Of a stretch of DNA of 10,504 bases, positions 1 to 6,956 are shown one piece after another. The position numbers were made by a program, and so were the translations under genes. Location of the stretch: assembly GCA_023393915.1 (NCBI GenBank), contig JAEXBS010000002.1, positions 1-10,504 of the forward strand, in the 5' to 3' direction. The notes under the pieces are model-generated. The model had not been told where the DNA came from and did not search any database. It was given only the letters and a program-made list of their open reading frames with translations. Source of the DNA: Bacteroidota bacterium. GTDB lineage: Bacteria > Bacteroidota > Bacteroidia > Flavobacteriales > Weeksellaceae. Position 1 is the first letter of the stretch; every line of letters begins with the position of its first letter.

Positions 1-125
1 TCTCCCTCGATGGTAAGAAGATTCTCGGCCCATAGCTGCTCGACATGAATAAGCATCCACTGCCTTTCGCAGAAGGCCAGATGCTGCAGACCTGATATCA
101 GAAGGAGATCGTCATCGGCGTACAT
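1..125 (-). CDS. cas4: Cas4 nuclease, N-terminal part (runs off left edge)
   Basis: Only the first 41 codons are present. The translation starts MYADDDLLLISGLQHLAFC and continues ERQWMLIHVEQLWAENLL, the characteristic opening of type I Cas4 proteins. Residue Cys19, in the FCxRQW motif, corresponds to the first of the four cysteines that hold the Fe-S cluster in this family; the other three and the RecB-type nuclease residues lie outside the window. Cas4 works with Cas1-Cas2 to trim prespacers and select those with a correct PAM. The ATG (123-125) shares one base with the TAA stop of cas7c (125-127), a TAATG junction implying coupled translation. The position after cas7c matches the standard I-C order, so cas1 and cas2 are expected further left. 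Identification is from family recognition of the N-terminus and from context. Confidence 0.9.
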   Translation of the reverse strand, partial: MYADDDLLLISGLQHLAFCERQWMLIHVEQLWAENLLTIEG

Positions 126-1087
126 TACAATTTCGCCGGGATCTCTTCAAATACCTTTTTATTGGATTTTCCGTCTACATTGATTATATAATCACAGAAG
201 CTGCGAGCAGGACCTTCTGTGACACGTTCGCATTTTACTCTGTCAAAAAGCTCTTGCGCAGGTCTGTCACCTAGCGCGGAATCATGTTTGAAGACAATCA
301 GTTTCCTAAGGCTCATCAGTCCCCGCGCCGCTGAATGATCAAATTCAAACATATTTTCCATCGCCTTCCAGAGCTCCTGCAGATCTTCTTCTGTGAATCC
401 TGTTTTTCCTGCAAGCTGCGGCGAAATAAAACCGTACCCGCAATAGAGGCCGTAGGGAATGGTAAATTTACGTCCCATTGTACGTTCCTTCTCTATGTCC
501 TTTTCATTCGTCACGGCCATTCGGGTGATTGCGTGTTCTTGCGCGATAACTGGTTCAACGGATCTGGAAAAGGTAAACTGCACCGGGCCTCTCACCTGTC
601 CGGCTTTTTTAACTATTTTCCCCTTTCCTGCTCCCTTTTTCTTCTTATCGCCTTTTTCTTCCTCTGCTGATTCAGCCGAATCGGAAGCCCCCTCTGCCTC
701 TTCTTTATTTCCGGTGCTCATTACCGCACCAAAAGCCCGTATGTCAAAGTACTTCCTGCACATCCCAGCCTGTGTCTTATCTTCAAATTCCTGGCTTTCG
801 GCCGGAGTTGTGGGAACCCTGCCGCCGTTTTGTTCATCGTACATTGCCCCGATCATGTTATTTAAGACGGCCTTTTCTTTTACAAAAATGTCAAAACCAT
901 ATTTATCTGGCGATACCGTCTGGAAATAATTGCGTATCTTTCTTTTGATGCAAACATCCGTTACAAGTCCATCGCCAGTCTCGGCGTCAATGCGCGGAAG
1001 ATTTCCCGCGTCGGGATCACCGTTTGGATTACCGTCTTTAACATCAAAAAAGAACATGAAATCGTATTTATTCCTAAGTTCGCTCAT
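125..1087 (-). CDS. cas7c: Type I-C Cascade backbone protein Cas7c (Csd2)
   Basis: This is the repeated RAMP-fold subunit that polymerises along the crRNA spacer to form the backbone of the I-C Cascade complex in the cytoplasm. Family hallmarks visible are the N-terminal NPNGDP-AGNLPRID segment (about residues 20-34), the FDIRAFGAVMSTG segment (about 114-126) and QVRGPVQFTFSRS (about 164-176). The product is 320 residues, longer than the usual Csd2 length (roughly 280-300), because of a charged low-complexity insertion at about residues 127-161. The ATG at 1085-1087 is preferred to the TTG one codon upstream because GGAGG (1096-1100) lies 8 nt before it. It follows cas8c by a 14-nt gap and overlaps cas4 by one base. 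Family assignment is very secure. Confidence 0.97.
   Translation of the reverse strand: MSELRNKYDFMFFFDVKDGNPNGDPDAGNLPRIDAETGDGLVTDVCIKRKIRNYFQTVSPDKYGFDIFVKEKAVLNNMIGAMYDEQNGGRVPTTPAESQEFEDKTQAGMCRKYFDIRAFGAVMSTGNKEEAEGASDSAESAEEEKGDKKKKGAGKGKIVKKAGQVRGPVQFTFSRSVEPVIAQEHAITRMAVTNEKDIEKERTMGRKFTIPYGLYCGYGFISPQLAGKTGFTEEDLQELWKAMENMFEFDHSAARGLMSLRKLIVFKHDSALGDRPAQELFDRVKCERVTEGPARSFCDYIINVDGKSNKKVFEEIPAKL
605..709 (-). other. Charged low-complexity insertion inside Cas7c
   Basis: Residues 127-161 of Cas7c split two normally adjacent conserved segments, AVMSTG and AGQVRGPVQ. The first part is acidic and small (EEAEGASDSAESAEEE) and the second part is lysine and glycine rich (KKKKGAGKGKIVKK). 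In the plus strand it appears as a pyrimidine-rich stretch. It is in frame, with no sign of truncation. It is probably a disordered loop extending from the Cas7 surface; its function is unknown. Confidence 0.75.
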
Positions 1088-1101
1088 CAAAACATCCTCC
1101 T

Positions 1102-1461
1102 CTAGTTTTCCTTTTTCGTATATAAATACTGACGTTCGTGATAATATCCAATGGCAAAATATCCCTGCTCCTCCAGCGAAAGATGCTTTGGCATCGTCTC
1201 CGGCTGCAATGACGAGAATATTTCCATAATTTCACGTTCTAAATTGATTTTGCGTCCTACCACTAGTTTTTCCAGATGATAATTCATAAGCCTTATCAAG
1301 ATGGGAAAAACGGAGGCCGGGCATGAGGACATTGCGCCGTAGAACCGGTCGCGTATCGTTGCGTTGATCCCGGGATTCGCCTCCTCCTGAATTTTTTCAA
1401 GAACGGCAAAGAGCCGCCCCAGCCTGTAGGATGGGAGTACATTTTCCCTGTCAAGATCCAT
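1102..1461 (-). CDS. cas11c: Probable internal small subunit Cas11c, translated within cas8c
   Basis: In type I-C and several other subtypes the small Cascade subunit Cas11 is known to be produced from an internal start site near the 3' end of the cas8 gene. Here an in-frame ATG at 1459-1461 (Cas8c residue 460) is preceded by AAAGGAG (1473-1479), with 11 nt between the AGGAG core and the ATG. That spacing is slightly long but similar to the 12 nt used by tctC in this window. The product would be 119 residues, beginning MDLDRENVLPSYRLGRLFAV, alpha-helical in character and close to the usual Cas11c size. Two copies would lie along the belly of Cascade and stabilise non-target DNA. The start is inferred from the site and known biology, not proven. 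Confidence 0.65.
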   Translation of the reverse strand: MDLDRENVLPSYRLGRLFAVLEKIQEEANPGINATIRDRFYGAMSSCPASVFPILIRLMNYHLEKLVVGRKINLEREIMEIFSSLQPETMPKHLSLEEQGYFAIGYYHERQYLYTKKEN

Positions 1462-2838
1462 TATTATTTCAACTCCTTTTATATTTTTATATTTTCGATT
1501 CAGATACGCCTTTATAAATGCAACTCGCGGAACAGTGGGATTCCTTTCCGCCCGTACCCTTTCCATAATGTGGCCAAAGAGTGCCGATGGATATGGCGTA
1601 CCGTTAAACACGGAGTATATCAAAGCCGGTATCATGTTCGACGGAACATTTTCAACCTTCCCCTTATATTCCGAAGAAGATAAAATATCCCTAAAGGTAA
1701 TATCCCTCCATTCTGAATTTTTAATAATTTCTATGTCTTTGAAGTATTGGAGAATATTTTGTGCTATTTCTTTAATACTGCCGTTTTTCCAAAAAACGAC
1801 ACTGATCCTGGCTTTGTTTGGAGACAGACCGAGAATGTAAAAACGGTCTCCGACATCACTTGGAATTTTACCGGTAAAAATTGATTCAAAAATATTCTTT
1901 ACATTTTCAGTTCCCAGATTGGCGTTGTCTTTGAGAGAACTACATATAAGCTTAACGCCCTTTTCAGCCTTTTCCGCCGTCTCGTCAGTAAGAATTTTAG
2001 GAGCCGTCCAGAAGAGCAACACCACGTCTCCCAGGTTCATCCGGTTATACTCTGAATTTAAAAGCGTGTTTAAAGCTGTAACATAATAGAACTGCGCCTT
2101 TTGAGATATCGGCGCGTTATATCCTTGCTCTTTGCCGTATGAATCATAACCGCTGTCCTTTTGGAATCCTACAAGGGTAGCCTGATTTCCGCCAATCCTC
2201 ACTTTAGAATGCGTTCTGGCAATTTCGCCGACTTCTCCGGTGACGAGACATCTTCCAATTATCTTCCCCGTCTTGTCGTCAAAATTTTCCGGCTCTTCAT
2301 TTTGAGTGGATAGCCATCTGCGAAGTTCAACATTTTCTGTCACAGGTACGCTTTCATCGTCAAGCTGAAAAGTGAGATTACACCCGGGTATCTTATGGCA
2401 CTTTGGCCAGTTCTGATGCTCTAAGACCTTTCGAACGCCATCTCCTTTATAGAACTTCCTGACGGCAGAGATCTCCCTGTTCTCTTTTAACTCTTTCGGC
2501 AAAGACTCGAGCTTGGTGATAAAAGACTCATTCTGTCCCGACGCATTGATATTATCTTTGTTAAACTGAGACTGTCCCAAAACATATCCATAATGGTCCC
2601 ACAGCAGGTTGGCTGTCTGCCAGCTGTTAGAGCCGGATCTGCCTATTGATTTTGGTACAAGAATTATTTTGCCATTTTTACCGTCAGTTCGCGTGTCTAT
2701 CAAATTAACAAAATCGCCATTTTCATCAATTTCAATAATGAACTTGATCTCTTTTTTCTCCATACCGTAGGGGGCTATACGGCTTTGTTTTCTTTTAGAT
2801 TCTCTAATGTAATAGTCCGCAAGCGCCTGTAATATCAT
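1102..2838 (-). CDS. cas8c: Type I-C Cascade large subunit Cas8c (Csd1)
   Basis: Cas8c is the large subunit that, in I-C systems, recognises the PAM, opens target DNA and helps recruit Cas3. The 578-residue length is normal for Csd1. The most recognisable block is at about residues 196-243: RCLVTGEVGEIARTHSKV, then GGNQATLVGFQKDSGYDSYG, then KEQGYNAP. The N-terminal ILQALADYY start is also typical. The C-terminal 120 residues are helix-rich and correspond to the small subunit encoded within this gene (separate entry). The ATG (2836-2838) overlaps the cas5c TGA (2835-2837) as ATGA, indicating translational coupling. No damage is visible. Assignment by family motifs and operon position is secure. 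Confidence 0.96.
   Translation of the reverse strand: MILQALADYYIRESKRKQSRIAPYGMEKKEIKFIIEIDENGDFVNLIDTRTDGKNGKIILVPKSIGRSGSNSWQTANLLWDHYGYVLGQSQFNKDNINASGQNESFITKLESLPKELKENREISAVRKFYKGDGVRKVLEHQNWPKCHKIPGCNLTFQLDDESVPVTENVELRRWLSTQNEEPENFDDKTGKIIGRCLVTGEVGEIARTHSKVRIGGNQATLVGFQKDSGYDSYGKEQGYNAPISQKAQFYYVTALNTLLNSEYNRMNLGDVVLLFWTAPKILTDETAEKAEKGVKLICSSLKDNANLGTENVKNIFESIFTGKIPSDVGDRFYILGLSPNKARISVVFWKNGSIKEIAQNILQYFKDIEIIKNSEWRDITFRDILSSSEYKGKVENVPSNMIPALIYSVFNGTPYPSALFGHIMERVRAERNPTVPRVAFIKAYLNRKYKNIKGVEIIMDLDRENVLPSYRLGRLFAVLEKIQEEANPGINATIRDRFYGAMSSCPASVFPILIRLMNYHLEKLVVGRKINLEREIMEIFSSLQPETMPKHLSLEEQGYFAIGYYHERQYLYTKKEN
1473..1479 (-). promoter_or_regulatory. Internal Shine-Dalgarno for cas11c
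   Basis: AAAGGAG read on the minus strand lies inside the cas8c coding sequence, 11 nt before an in-frame ATG and in a locally A-rich stretch, which favours low RNA structure. It encodes the Lys-Gly-Val part of Cas8c (KNIKGVEIIM) at the same time. It is the evidence that decides the cas11c start. Confidence 0.6.
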
Positions 2839-3545
2839 CTGTATATCATCTCACTCTCAGGCTGCGGCACAAGGACTGTACCGTCCTTCATCTGCGCTCT
2901 GAAAAACATCGGCGTGATATCGGCCTCGTCGCTGTAATCCATATCGTAGAGCATCAGACCCAGATCCCTCGTTTCTCGTATCGGAGGCGCCTCTGCCGCG
3001 GCTTCCGCTATAAGCTTGAAGTAACAGCTGAATTCACGGCATCCCAAGTATGGCTGGAAAAGGCATTGCCCCTTTTTCGCTCTTCTTTCAAACATAGCAT
3101 GGTACTTTCCGGGATTCTCGTCTCTGCGGTTAGTCTCACGCTCCTCCATATCATAGAATTCCTCGCTGATCGCTTTTTTAGCCTGCGGCCGTTTATCCGG
3201 GGGAAGATATATCTGCCTCGCGAAAATCCTGTATCTAACATCCCGCAGAAAAAGCCCCGACTTCTGTTGCCGCACCTCCTCAATGTAGAAACTTTTTACA
3301 TTAGGGGAACACAGCTTTGCCGTTTCATTACGTCTTACAGATATCCAGCGTATAGGATTGAGCAGATCAATCCTTTCGACCTGCCATCTGATCGCCGGCT
3401 TCCAAAATACAGTCTGAAAAATCATTCTCGCGGAAGACGGTGTTATTATGTCATAGCTGACACGTTCAACTTTAAGCTCCGGACGCGTAAAGCAGGCGTA
3501 ATCTCCCCATACTTCCAGACAATAGACAGGATCATGAAATTCCAT
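2835..3545 (-). CDS. cas5c: Type I-C Cas5c, crRNA-processing endoribonuclease and Cascade subunit
   Basis: Cas5c (also called Cas5d) is a RAMP-fold protein. In I-C systems it replaces Cas6: it cuts pre-crRNA at the base of the repeat hairpin and stays bound to the 5' handle in Cascade. Diagnostic segments are FHDPVYCLEVWGDYACFTRPE at the N-terminus, ITPSSARMIFQTVFWKPAIRW (about residues 34-54), and the late block with KYHAMFERRAKKGQC followed by PYLGCREF (about 147-172). The KYH of this block is a plausible part of the nuclease site, but I cannot assign catalytic residues with certainty. Length is 236 residues, normal. The ATG at 3543-3545 is chosen because GAGGAGG (3553-3559) is 7 nt upstream; the GTG two codons earlier is too close. 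It sits 15 nt after cas3. Confidence 0.96.
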   Translation of the reverse strand: MEFHDPVYCLEVWGDYACFTRPELKVERVSYDIITPSSARMIFQTVFWKPAIRWQVERIDLLNPIRWISVRRNETAKLCSPNVKSFYIEEVRQQKSGLFLRDVRYRIFARQIYLPPDKRPQAKKAISEEFYDMEERETNRRDENPGKYHAMFERRAKKGQCLFQPYLGCREFSCYFKLIAEAAAEAPPIRETRDLGLMLYDMDYSDEADITPMFFRAQMKDGTVLVPQPESEMIYR

Positions 3546-3560
3546 CCACACCCCTCCTCA

Positions 3561-5840
3561 TCAATAGATAAAGTTACGGTCGTCATAGTTATAGAATTCG
3601 CCCATAAGCACCCCCTTACCGGGTTCGTAAAAACCATTGTTTAAAACATAATAATTATTTATGATCTCGATGCCTCCTTTCTGATAGATATCGTTAAAAA
3701 GACAGACGGGAATGTTTACTGAGAAACGCTGCAGCCGGCTCATCAGTCTGCGGTCCGGATGTCCTTCGCGCAGCTGGCAGATCAGTTTTTCGCCATCGGC
3801 AAAGGGAACAAAAACAGTTTTTTGTCCGGAGGTATCAATGAGCTTAAACTCCTCCGCAAAACTCCTGAACTGAAACCTGCCACAGTCCGCTTCATCGACA
3901 AGCAGCTTTTCATAGTCACATTTATCAAGTTTTTGGTGCTCAGCATAGAATTTTTTGAAATACAAATTAAAAGAACCGGCAGACAGGGAATCAAAATAGC
4001 CGGCTTTGCGCGCCAGGCTGGACGTTATTTGCGCCCCGATCTTGATCTCACCGAAAGGTTCCGACTCGGGATTGAAAACAACGACTCTGCCAAGTCTGGG
4101 GTTACCGGAATCATCTTTTAACTTCCCCTCCCTGTTGGCTCGCCCAGCCGCCTGAACAATTGAATCCAGCTGGGCAAGAGCGCGCCAAACCTCGGGAAAA
4201 TCTAAATCCACGCCCGCCTCGATGAGCTGTGTTGAGACGACACGCACAGGTCTGCCCTCTTTAAGGAGCTGCTTTATTTCAGTAATAATGGAGCTTATCT
4301 CTTCGCCGCACATTAGCCCTGAAAGCTGTATTGTCCCCTCAGGCATATATTTCATTAACTCGCGGCAGTCTCGGCGTTTATTTACTATACACAACACCTG
4401 CGAAACTTTTTTCAGCTCTTCAGCAATCTCTTCCCATGAAGATCTGACATTTATATCGTTTTTATAGACCATATACTCTACACGCTTCAGCTTTTCATAT
4501 AGCCGTACAGGGTCCTTTATGATCTCAGTACACCCGCTGATACCCTCAATACATGTATTGGATGAACCAATCTGGCCGGTAAGTGCCGGTTGTGTGGCTG
4601 TACAGAAGAGGACCGTGACGCCAAAGTATTTCACCAGTCCCTTAAGGACCGACAATACCGGATGCAGATACTCCGCCGGGATCTTCTGAGCCTCGTCTAA
4701 AATAATGACACTATGCGCAAGATTATGAAGCTTGCGGCAGCGGGAAGGCTTCGCGGCAAGAAGCGATTCAAAGAGCTGGACATTGGTCGTCACCACCACC
4801 GGAGCATCCCAATTCTGTGAGGCGAGGAAATTCATATAAAGCTCTTTATCCGGGTCAATATTGCTGTGATGTTCCAGCACATTTTCTTCTCCAAAAAGAA
4901 ATTCGCCGCGCTCCTTCATTGTTTTTATTTTTTCATCGTCATCGGTTCCGTATTTATAAGTTTTGGCAGTCTGTTCTATAATGCTGGTGTATGGAATGGC
5001 CATTATGACGCGCCGCTTATTATTTTTCAGGGCATGTTCCAATGCAAAAGCCATCGCAGAAAGAGTTTTGCCGCCTCCGGTGGGAACAGTCAGCGAATAA
5101 AACCCCGCAGGCCCCCTAGCGGCCAAAATACATTGCTTAAGTATCTCCGCTCTAATCTTATTGACCTGGGTCTGCGATGCGGAAGCGCATTTGGCCTCCA
5201 TAAAAGAGTCAAACTTCACTTTGAGCTGTGCAAGCGTAGCACGCGTGCCCCTTGCCGCATTTACATTGTTATCCATGAACTTCTCGGTATCTAAATAATC
5301 CGAGTCCACCAAAGATGAAAAGATCAGCCTGACCCAAAGATGCTTATATTCATCCTGCATTTCCGCAATTTTTTGAGAGGGAAAGACGACCTCTGGGATC
5401 TTTACTTCGCCGAAATTTATCTCTTCAAGAAGCCCTGTCTTTAATATACCATCGTCGAAAAGCCTTGACGTCAGGCTCTCACCGCAGCCGTCATAAAAAT
5501 CCGGAAGCCCGGCATGATGACCAAGAATTGTGTATGAAAGAAGCAGGGATTCCGGTTGTGACATATTATTTAACAGCCAAGCGGCTCCGGCAGTGGAATG
5601 CGTGCCGCGCTCACACAATTCGTCAGGAATTGACAAGTCATATCCCGAAGACTTCTTCAAATAACACTGCCAATGATAACTGTATTTCCCAACATCGTGG
5701 ATCATTCCAAGCATATATGCAACAAAAGATTCGTTAATAGTTTCCGCAAAACCTGCGGCTAGCTCTGCAGTCTTTTCAAGGTGTTCACGCAGTAGCTGTG
5801 TTCGTACCAAATCTTCGGATATATGAGCAAAATAATCCAT
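3561..5840 (-). CDS. cas3: CRISPR-associated helicase-nuclease Cas3 (HD domain fused to SF2 helicase)
   Basis: Cas3 is recruited to Cascade-bound targets, where it unwinds and degrades the DNA. Both domains are intact. The HD nuclease has MIHDVGK (His48-Asp49), GTHSTAG (His81), LGHHAG (His108-His109) and LVDSDYLDTE (Asp179 region). The helicase has Walker A TVPTGGGKT (about 251-259), a DEAQ box (382-385), CTAT (413-416), STQLIEAGVDLDFP (about 536-549) and QAAGRANREG (about 563-572). The 759-residue length is normal for the fused form. The ATG at 5838-5840 is preferred: GAGGTG (5847-5852) lies 6 nt upstream and overlaps the alternative GTG start three codons earlier. It is the first gene of the operon. 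No missing catalytic residue was noticed. Confidence 0.97.
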   Translation of the reverse strand: MDYFAHISEDLVRTQLLREHLEKTAELAAGFAETINESFVAYMLGMIHDVGKYSYHWQCYLKKSSGYDLSIPDELCERGTHSTAGAAWLLNNMSQPESLLLSYTILGHHAGLPDFYDGCGESLTSRLFDDGILKTGLLEEINFGEVKIPEVVFPSQKIAEMQDEYKHLWVRLIFSSLVDSDYLDTEKFMDNNVNAARGTRATLAQLKVKFDSFMEAKCASASQTQVNKIRAEILKQCILAARGPAGFYSLTVPTGGGKTLSAMAFALEHALKNNKRRVIMAIPYTSIIEQTAKTYKYGTDDDEKIKTMKERGEFLFGEENVLEHHSNIDPDKELYMNFLASQNWDAPVVVTTNVQLFESLLAAKPSRCRKLHNLAHSVIILDEAQKIPAEYLHPVLSVLKGLVKYFGVTVLFCTATQPALTGQIGSSNTCIEGISGCTEIIKDPVRLYEKLKRVEYMVYKNDINVRSSWEEIAEELKKVSQVLCIVNKRRDCRELMKYMPEGTIQLSGLMCGEEISSIITEIKQLLKEGRPVRVVSTQLIEAGVDLDFPEVWRALAQLDSIVQAAGRANREGKLKDDSGNPRLGRVVVFNPESEPFGEIKIGAQITSSLARKAGYFDSLSAGSFNLYFKKFYAEHQKLDKCDYEKLLVDEADCGRFQFRSFAEEFKLIDTSGQKTVFVPFADGEKLICQLREGHPDRRLMSRLQRFSVNIPVCLFNDIYQKGGIEIINNYYVLNNGFYEPGKGVLMGEFYNYDDRNFIY

Positions 5841-5880
5841 AGAAAACACCTCTCAAATAATTTCTTTGCTGTCGCAGATA

Positions 5881-5889
5881 ATTATATCA
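5881..5889 (-). promoter_or_regulatory. Extended -10 promoter of the cas operon
   Basis: Read on the minus strand the sequence is TGATATAAT, a perfect TGn plus TATAAT extended -10 element, about 41 nt upstream of the cas3 ATG. No good TTGACA-like -35 exists at 16-18 nt spacing (the region reads roughly GTAATT), which extended -10 promoters tolerate. The predicted start of transcription is near 5874, giving a leader of about 33 nt that includes the GAGGTG ribosome binding site. Confidence 0.6.
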
Positions 5890-6067
5890 TAAATATTCAA
5901 TGTAATTACTGTGAATAATTTTTTGTAAATCTACACAAAAAGCGTTACTCTATACCTTTAAGCATGAGTAAACGCACCGTCATTACATTGTTTCAACTAA
6001 ACGCACCTATAAGGCACGACAATTATATGGACCAAGTTATTATAACATATGTACAAAGTAGAAATAG

Positions 6068-6096
6068 AGGTGCTTCCGCTTTTCCACAGAGCACCT
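6068..6096 (+). terminator. Weak terminator-like hairpin
   Basis: AGGTGCT (6068-6074) pairs with AGCACCT (6090-6096) around a 15-nt loop, and the plus strand continues into T-rich sequence (ATCTTTATCATTGTTTTATT). It could be a weak plus-strand terminator, but there is no intact plus-strand gene before it. It may be vestigial or chance. Confidence 0.25.
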
Positions 6097-6167
6097 ATCT
6101 TTATCATTGTTTTATTATCTAAGATATTGCCAGGTTAAGAACAAAAGGAATCATACTTCTTGGGTTG

Positions 6168-6405
6168 CTACACGAATTCAATAACGGTGCCGTCTCTCCA
6201 CCCTGCTGCTCCTATTGTCTTAGCGACGGTCGCCACGGGGACGGTAGGGGAGGACATTTACTTCGCCCTTAAAGGCATTTCATCTACCATTCAAGAGATG
6301 CAGAGCGTGCTTTAAGTAGACTAAGCAGAAATCTCGCCGGTGCTTTATCCAGTATAACAAACAGCGTCATAATAGCTGATGTGATGGGCATGGTACATTA
6401 AAGAC
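6168..6405 (-). pseudogene. Decayed 3' fragment of a second citF (citrate lyase alpha)
   Basis: Bases 6181-6201 are identical to 10258-10278 in the real citF, and an ungapped match at a constant offset of 4077 continues to about 6269, roughly three quarters identical by eye. The translation on the minus strand, MVDEMPLRAK, stop, MSSPTVPVAT, then GWRDGTVIEFV, stop, matches citF SMEELAARAKKMSGPTDPVAT and EWRDGTVIDVV. The fragment has an in-frame TAA and ends four codons early. Further upstream the match continues weakly in other frames: SAIMTLFVILDKAPARFLL against citF AIVTEYGVTLNPRRKDLL, and VFNVPCP (near 6385-6405) against VYNVTTP. Two frameshifts are therefore implied, and the fragment is 12 nt shorter overall. 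It is nonfunctional. The divergence suggests a paralogous citF or an old duplication. Confidence 0.8.
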
Positions 6406-6485
6406 GATTGCCTCTGCGTATTCTTCGCCAAAATGGTATTTGCACTCCACCTTTATGCCAATCCACCGACATTATCCACTTTTAG

Positions 6486-6635
6486 GAAATCTACGGCGAG
6501 CTGGACTTCCTCATCGAAGCGGCTTTCTCCTCAAAAGAACGCATGCACCGCTTCCTCGACGACCTGCGCAGCTACGGCTTCGTCCGTTCACACCTGATAG
6601 CAATGTCAATGAAGGGCGCGGTGCAGGAGGCATAG
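6486..6635 (+). pseudogene. C-terminal remnant resembling an Lrp/AsnC-type regulator domain
   Basis: The frame ending at TAG 6633-6635 encodes EIYGELDFLIEAAFSSKERM, HRFLDDLRSYGFVRSHLIAM and SMKGAVQEA. The pattern G-E-x-D-F-L-x-E, an amphipathic helix with a FLxxLR core, then Y-G-F-V-R and a beta strand, is like the effector-binding (RAM/ACT-type) domain of Lrp/AsnC regulators. A TAG at 6483-6485 interrupts the frame directly upstream. The preceding in-frame residues (QSTDIIHF) might belong to the same gene. No start codon, ribosome binding site or helix-turn-helix part is visible, so it is a broken gene end. It is convergent with tctA. Family assignment is tentative, by pattern only. Confidence 0.4.
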
Positions 6636-6956
6636 AGTGAAGACGATATGTGTGCTATTACCGTCTGATGCTTTCATATTTACGCAGTATATTTAAAATA
6701 TTCTTTTAATATACTCATACAATAAACTTATTATCAATCAGATACATAAAAACAATGCTGTAAGCTTACAAGTATCGCGTCTTCATGGACGCGATACTTG
6801 TACAGATATAAAGATCACCTTAGGGGATAGTTTTGTACTCTACAGTCGACATGCCGCGCAACTTCAACAAGGTTTGCCTCGGAAGGAATTGTTTAAAAAT
6901 AACCGTTTCTTTGCTTAAAAACTACACTCAAGATTTTTTCTTCCGGTACGTCAGCG
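6636..6956. other. Intergenic region downstream of tctA
   Basis: Noncoding, AT-rich. It contains an AT-only imperfect inverted repeat (AGTATATT at 6686-6693 with AATATACT at 6708-6715, extendable with a one-base bulge) and the strong 15-bp hairpin at 6767-6802 annotated separately. I see no credible gene; a 60-codon plus-strand frame starting at 6833 has no ribosome binding site and runs into tctA antisense. Confidence 0.55.
6767..6802 (-). terminator. Perfect 15-bp hairpin downstream of tctA
   Basis: TACAAGTATCGCGTC (6767-6781) and its exact reverse complement (6788-6802) enclose a 6-nt loop. It lies about 155 nt past the tctA stop and is the strongest candidate for the end of the tct transcript. 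The minus strand has no immediate U run; a TTTTT tract occurs about 12 nt further. It may act as a Rho-dependent 3' end stabiliser, a terminator, or a palindromic binding site. Confidence 0.5.

Larger units (their letters stand above)
5841..6167. other. Intergenic region upstream of cas3
   Basis: This AT-rich stretch holds the cas3 ribosome binding site and a probable extended -10 promoter for the cas operon, then a weak hairpin (6068-6096) and AT-rich sequence. I find no convincing open reading frame and no CRISPR repeat-spacer pattern on either strand. Confidence 0.6.

Noticed and set aside
3008..3283. Additional small minus-strand frame inside cas5c
   Set aside because: It overlaps a conserved cas5c coding region in another frame and has no recognisable protein motif; it is a shadow frame.
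4695..4706. DEAQ in place of DEAH/DEIH in the Cas3 helicase motif II
   Set aside because: DEAQ variants are, to my knowledge, common in I-C type Cas3 proteins and all other helicase motifs are intact, so it is not evidence of inactivation.
6288..6401. Plus-strand frame reading like the start of a PAS domain (SSITNSVIIADVMG)
   Set aside because: It is antisense to the decayed citF fragment, lacks a start and ribosome binding site, and the similarity is short; the minus-strand citF match explains the region better.
6440..6640. 66-codon plus-strand open frame starting MHSTFMPIHRH
   Set aside because: It is a shadow in a different frame from the protein-like fragment at 6486-6635 and has no supporting ribosome binding site or recognisable motif.
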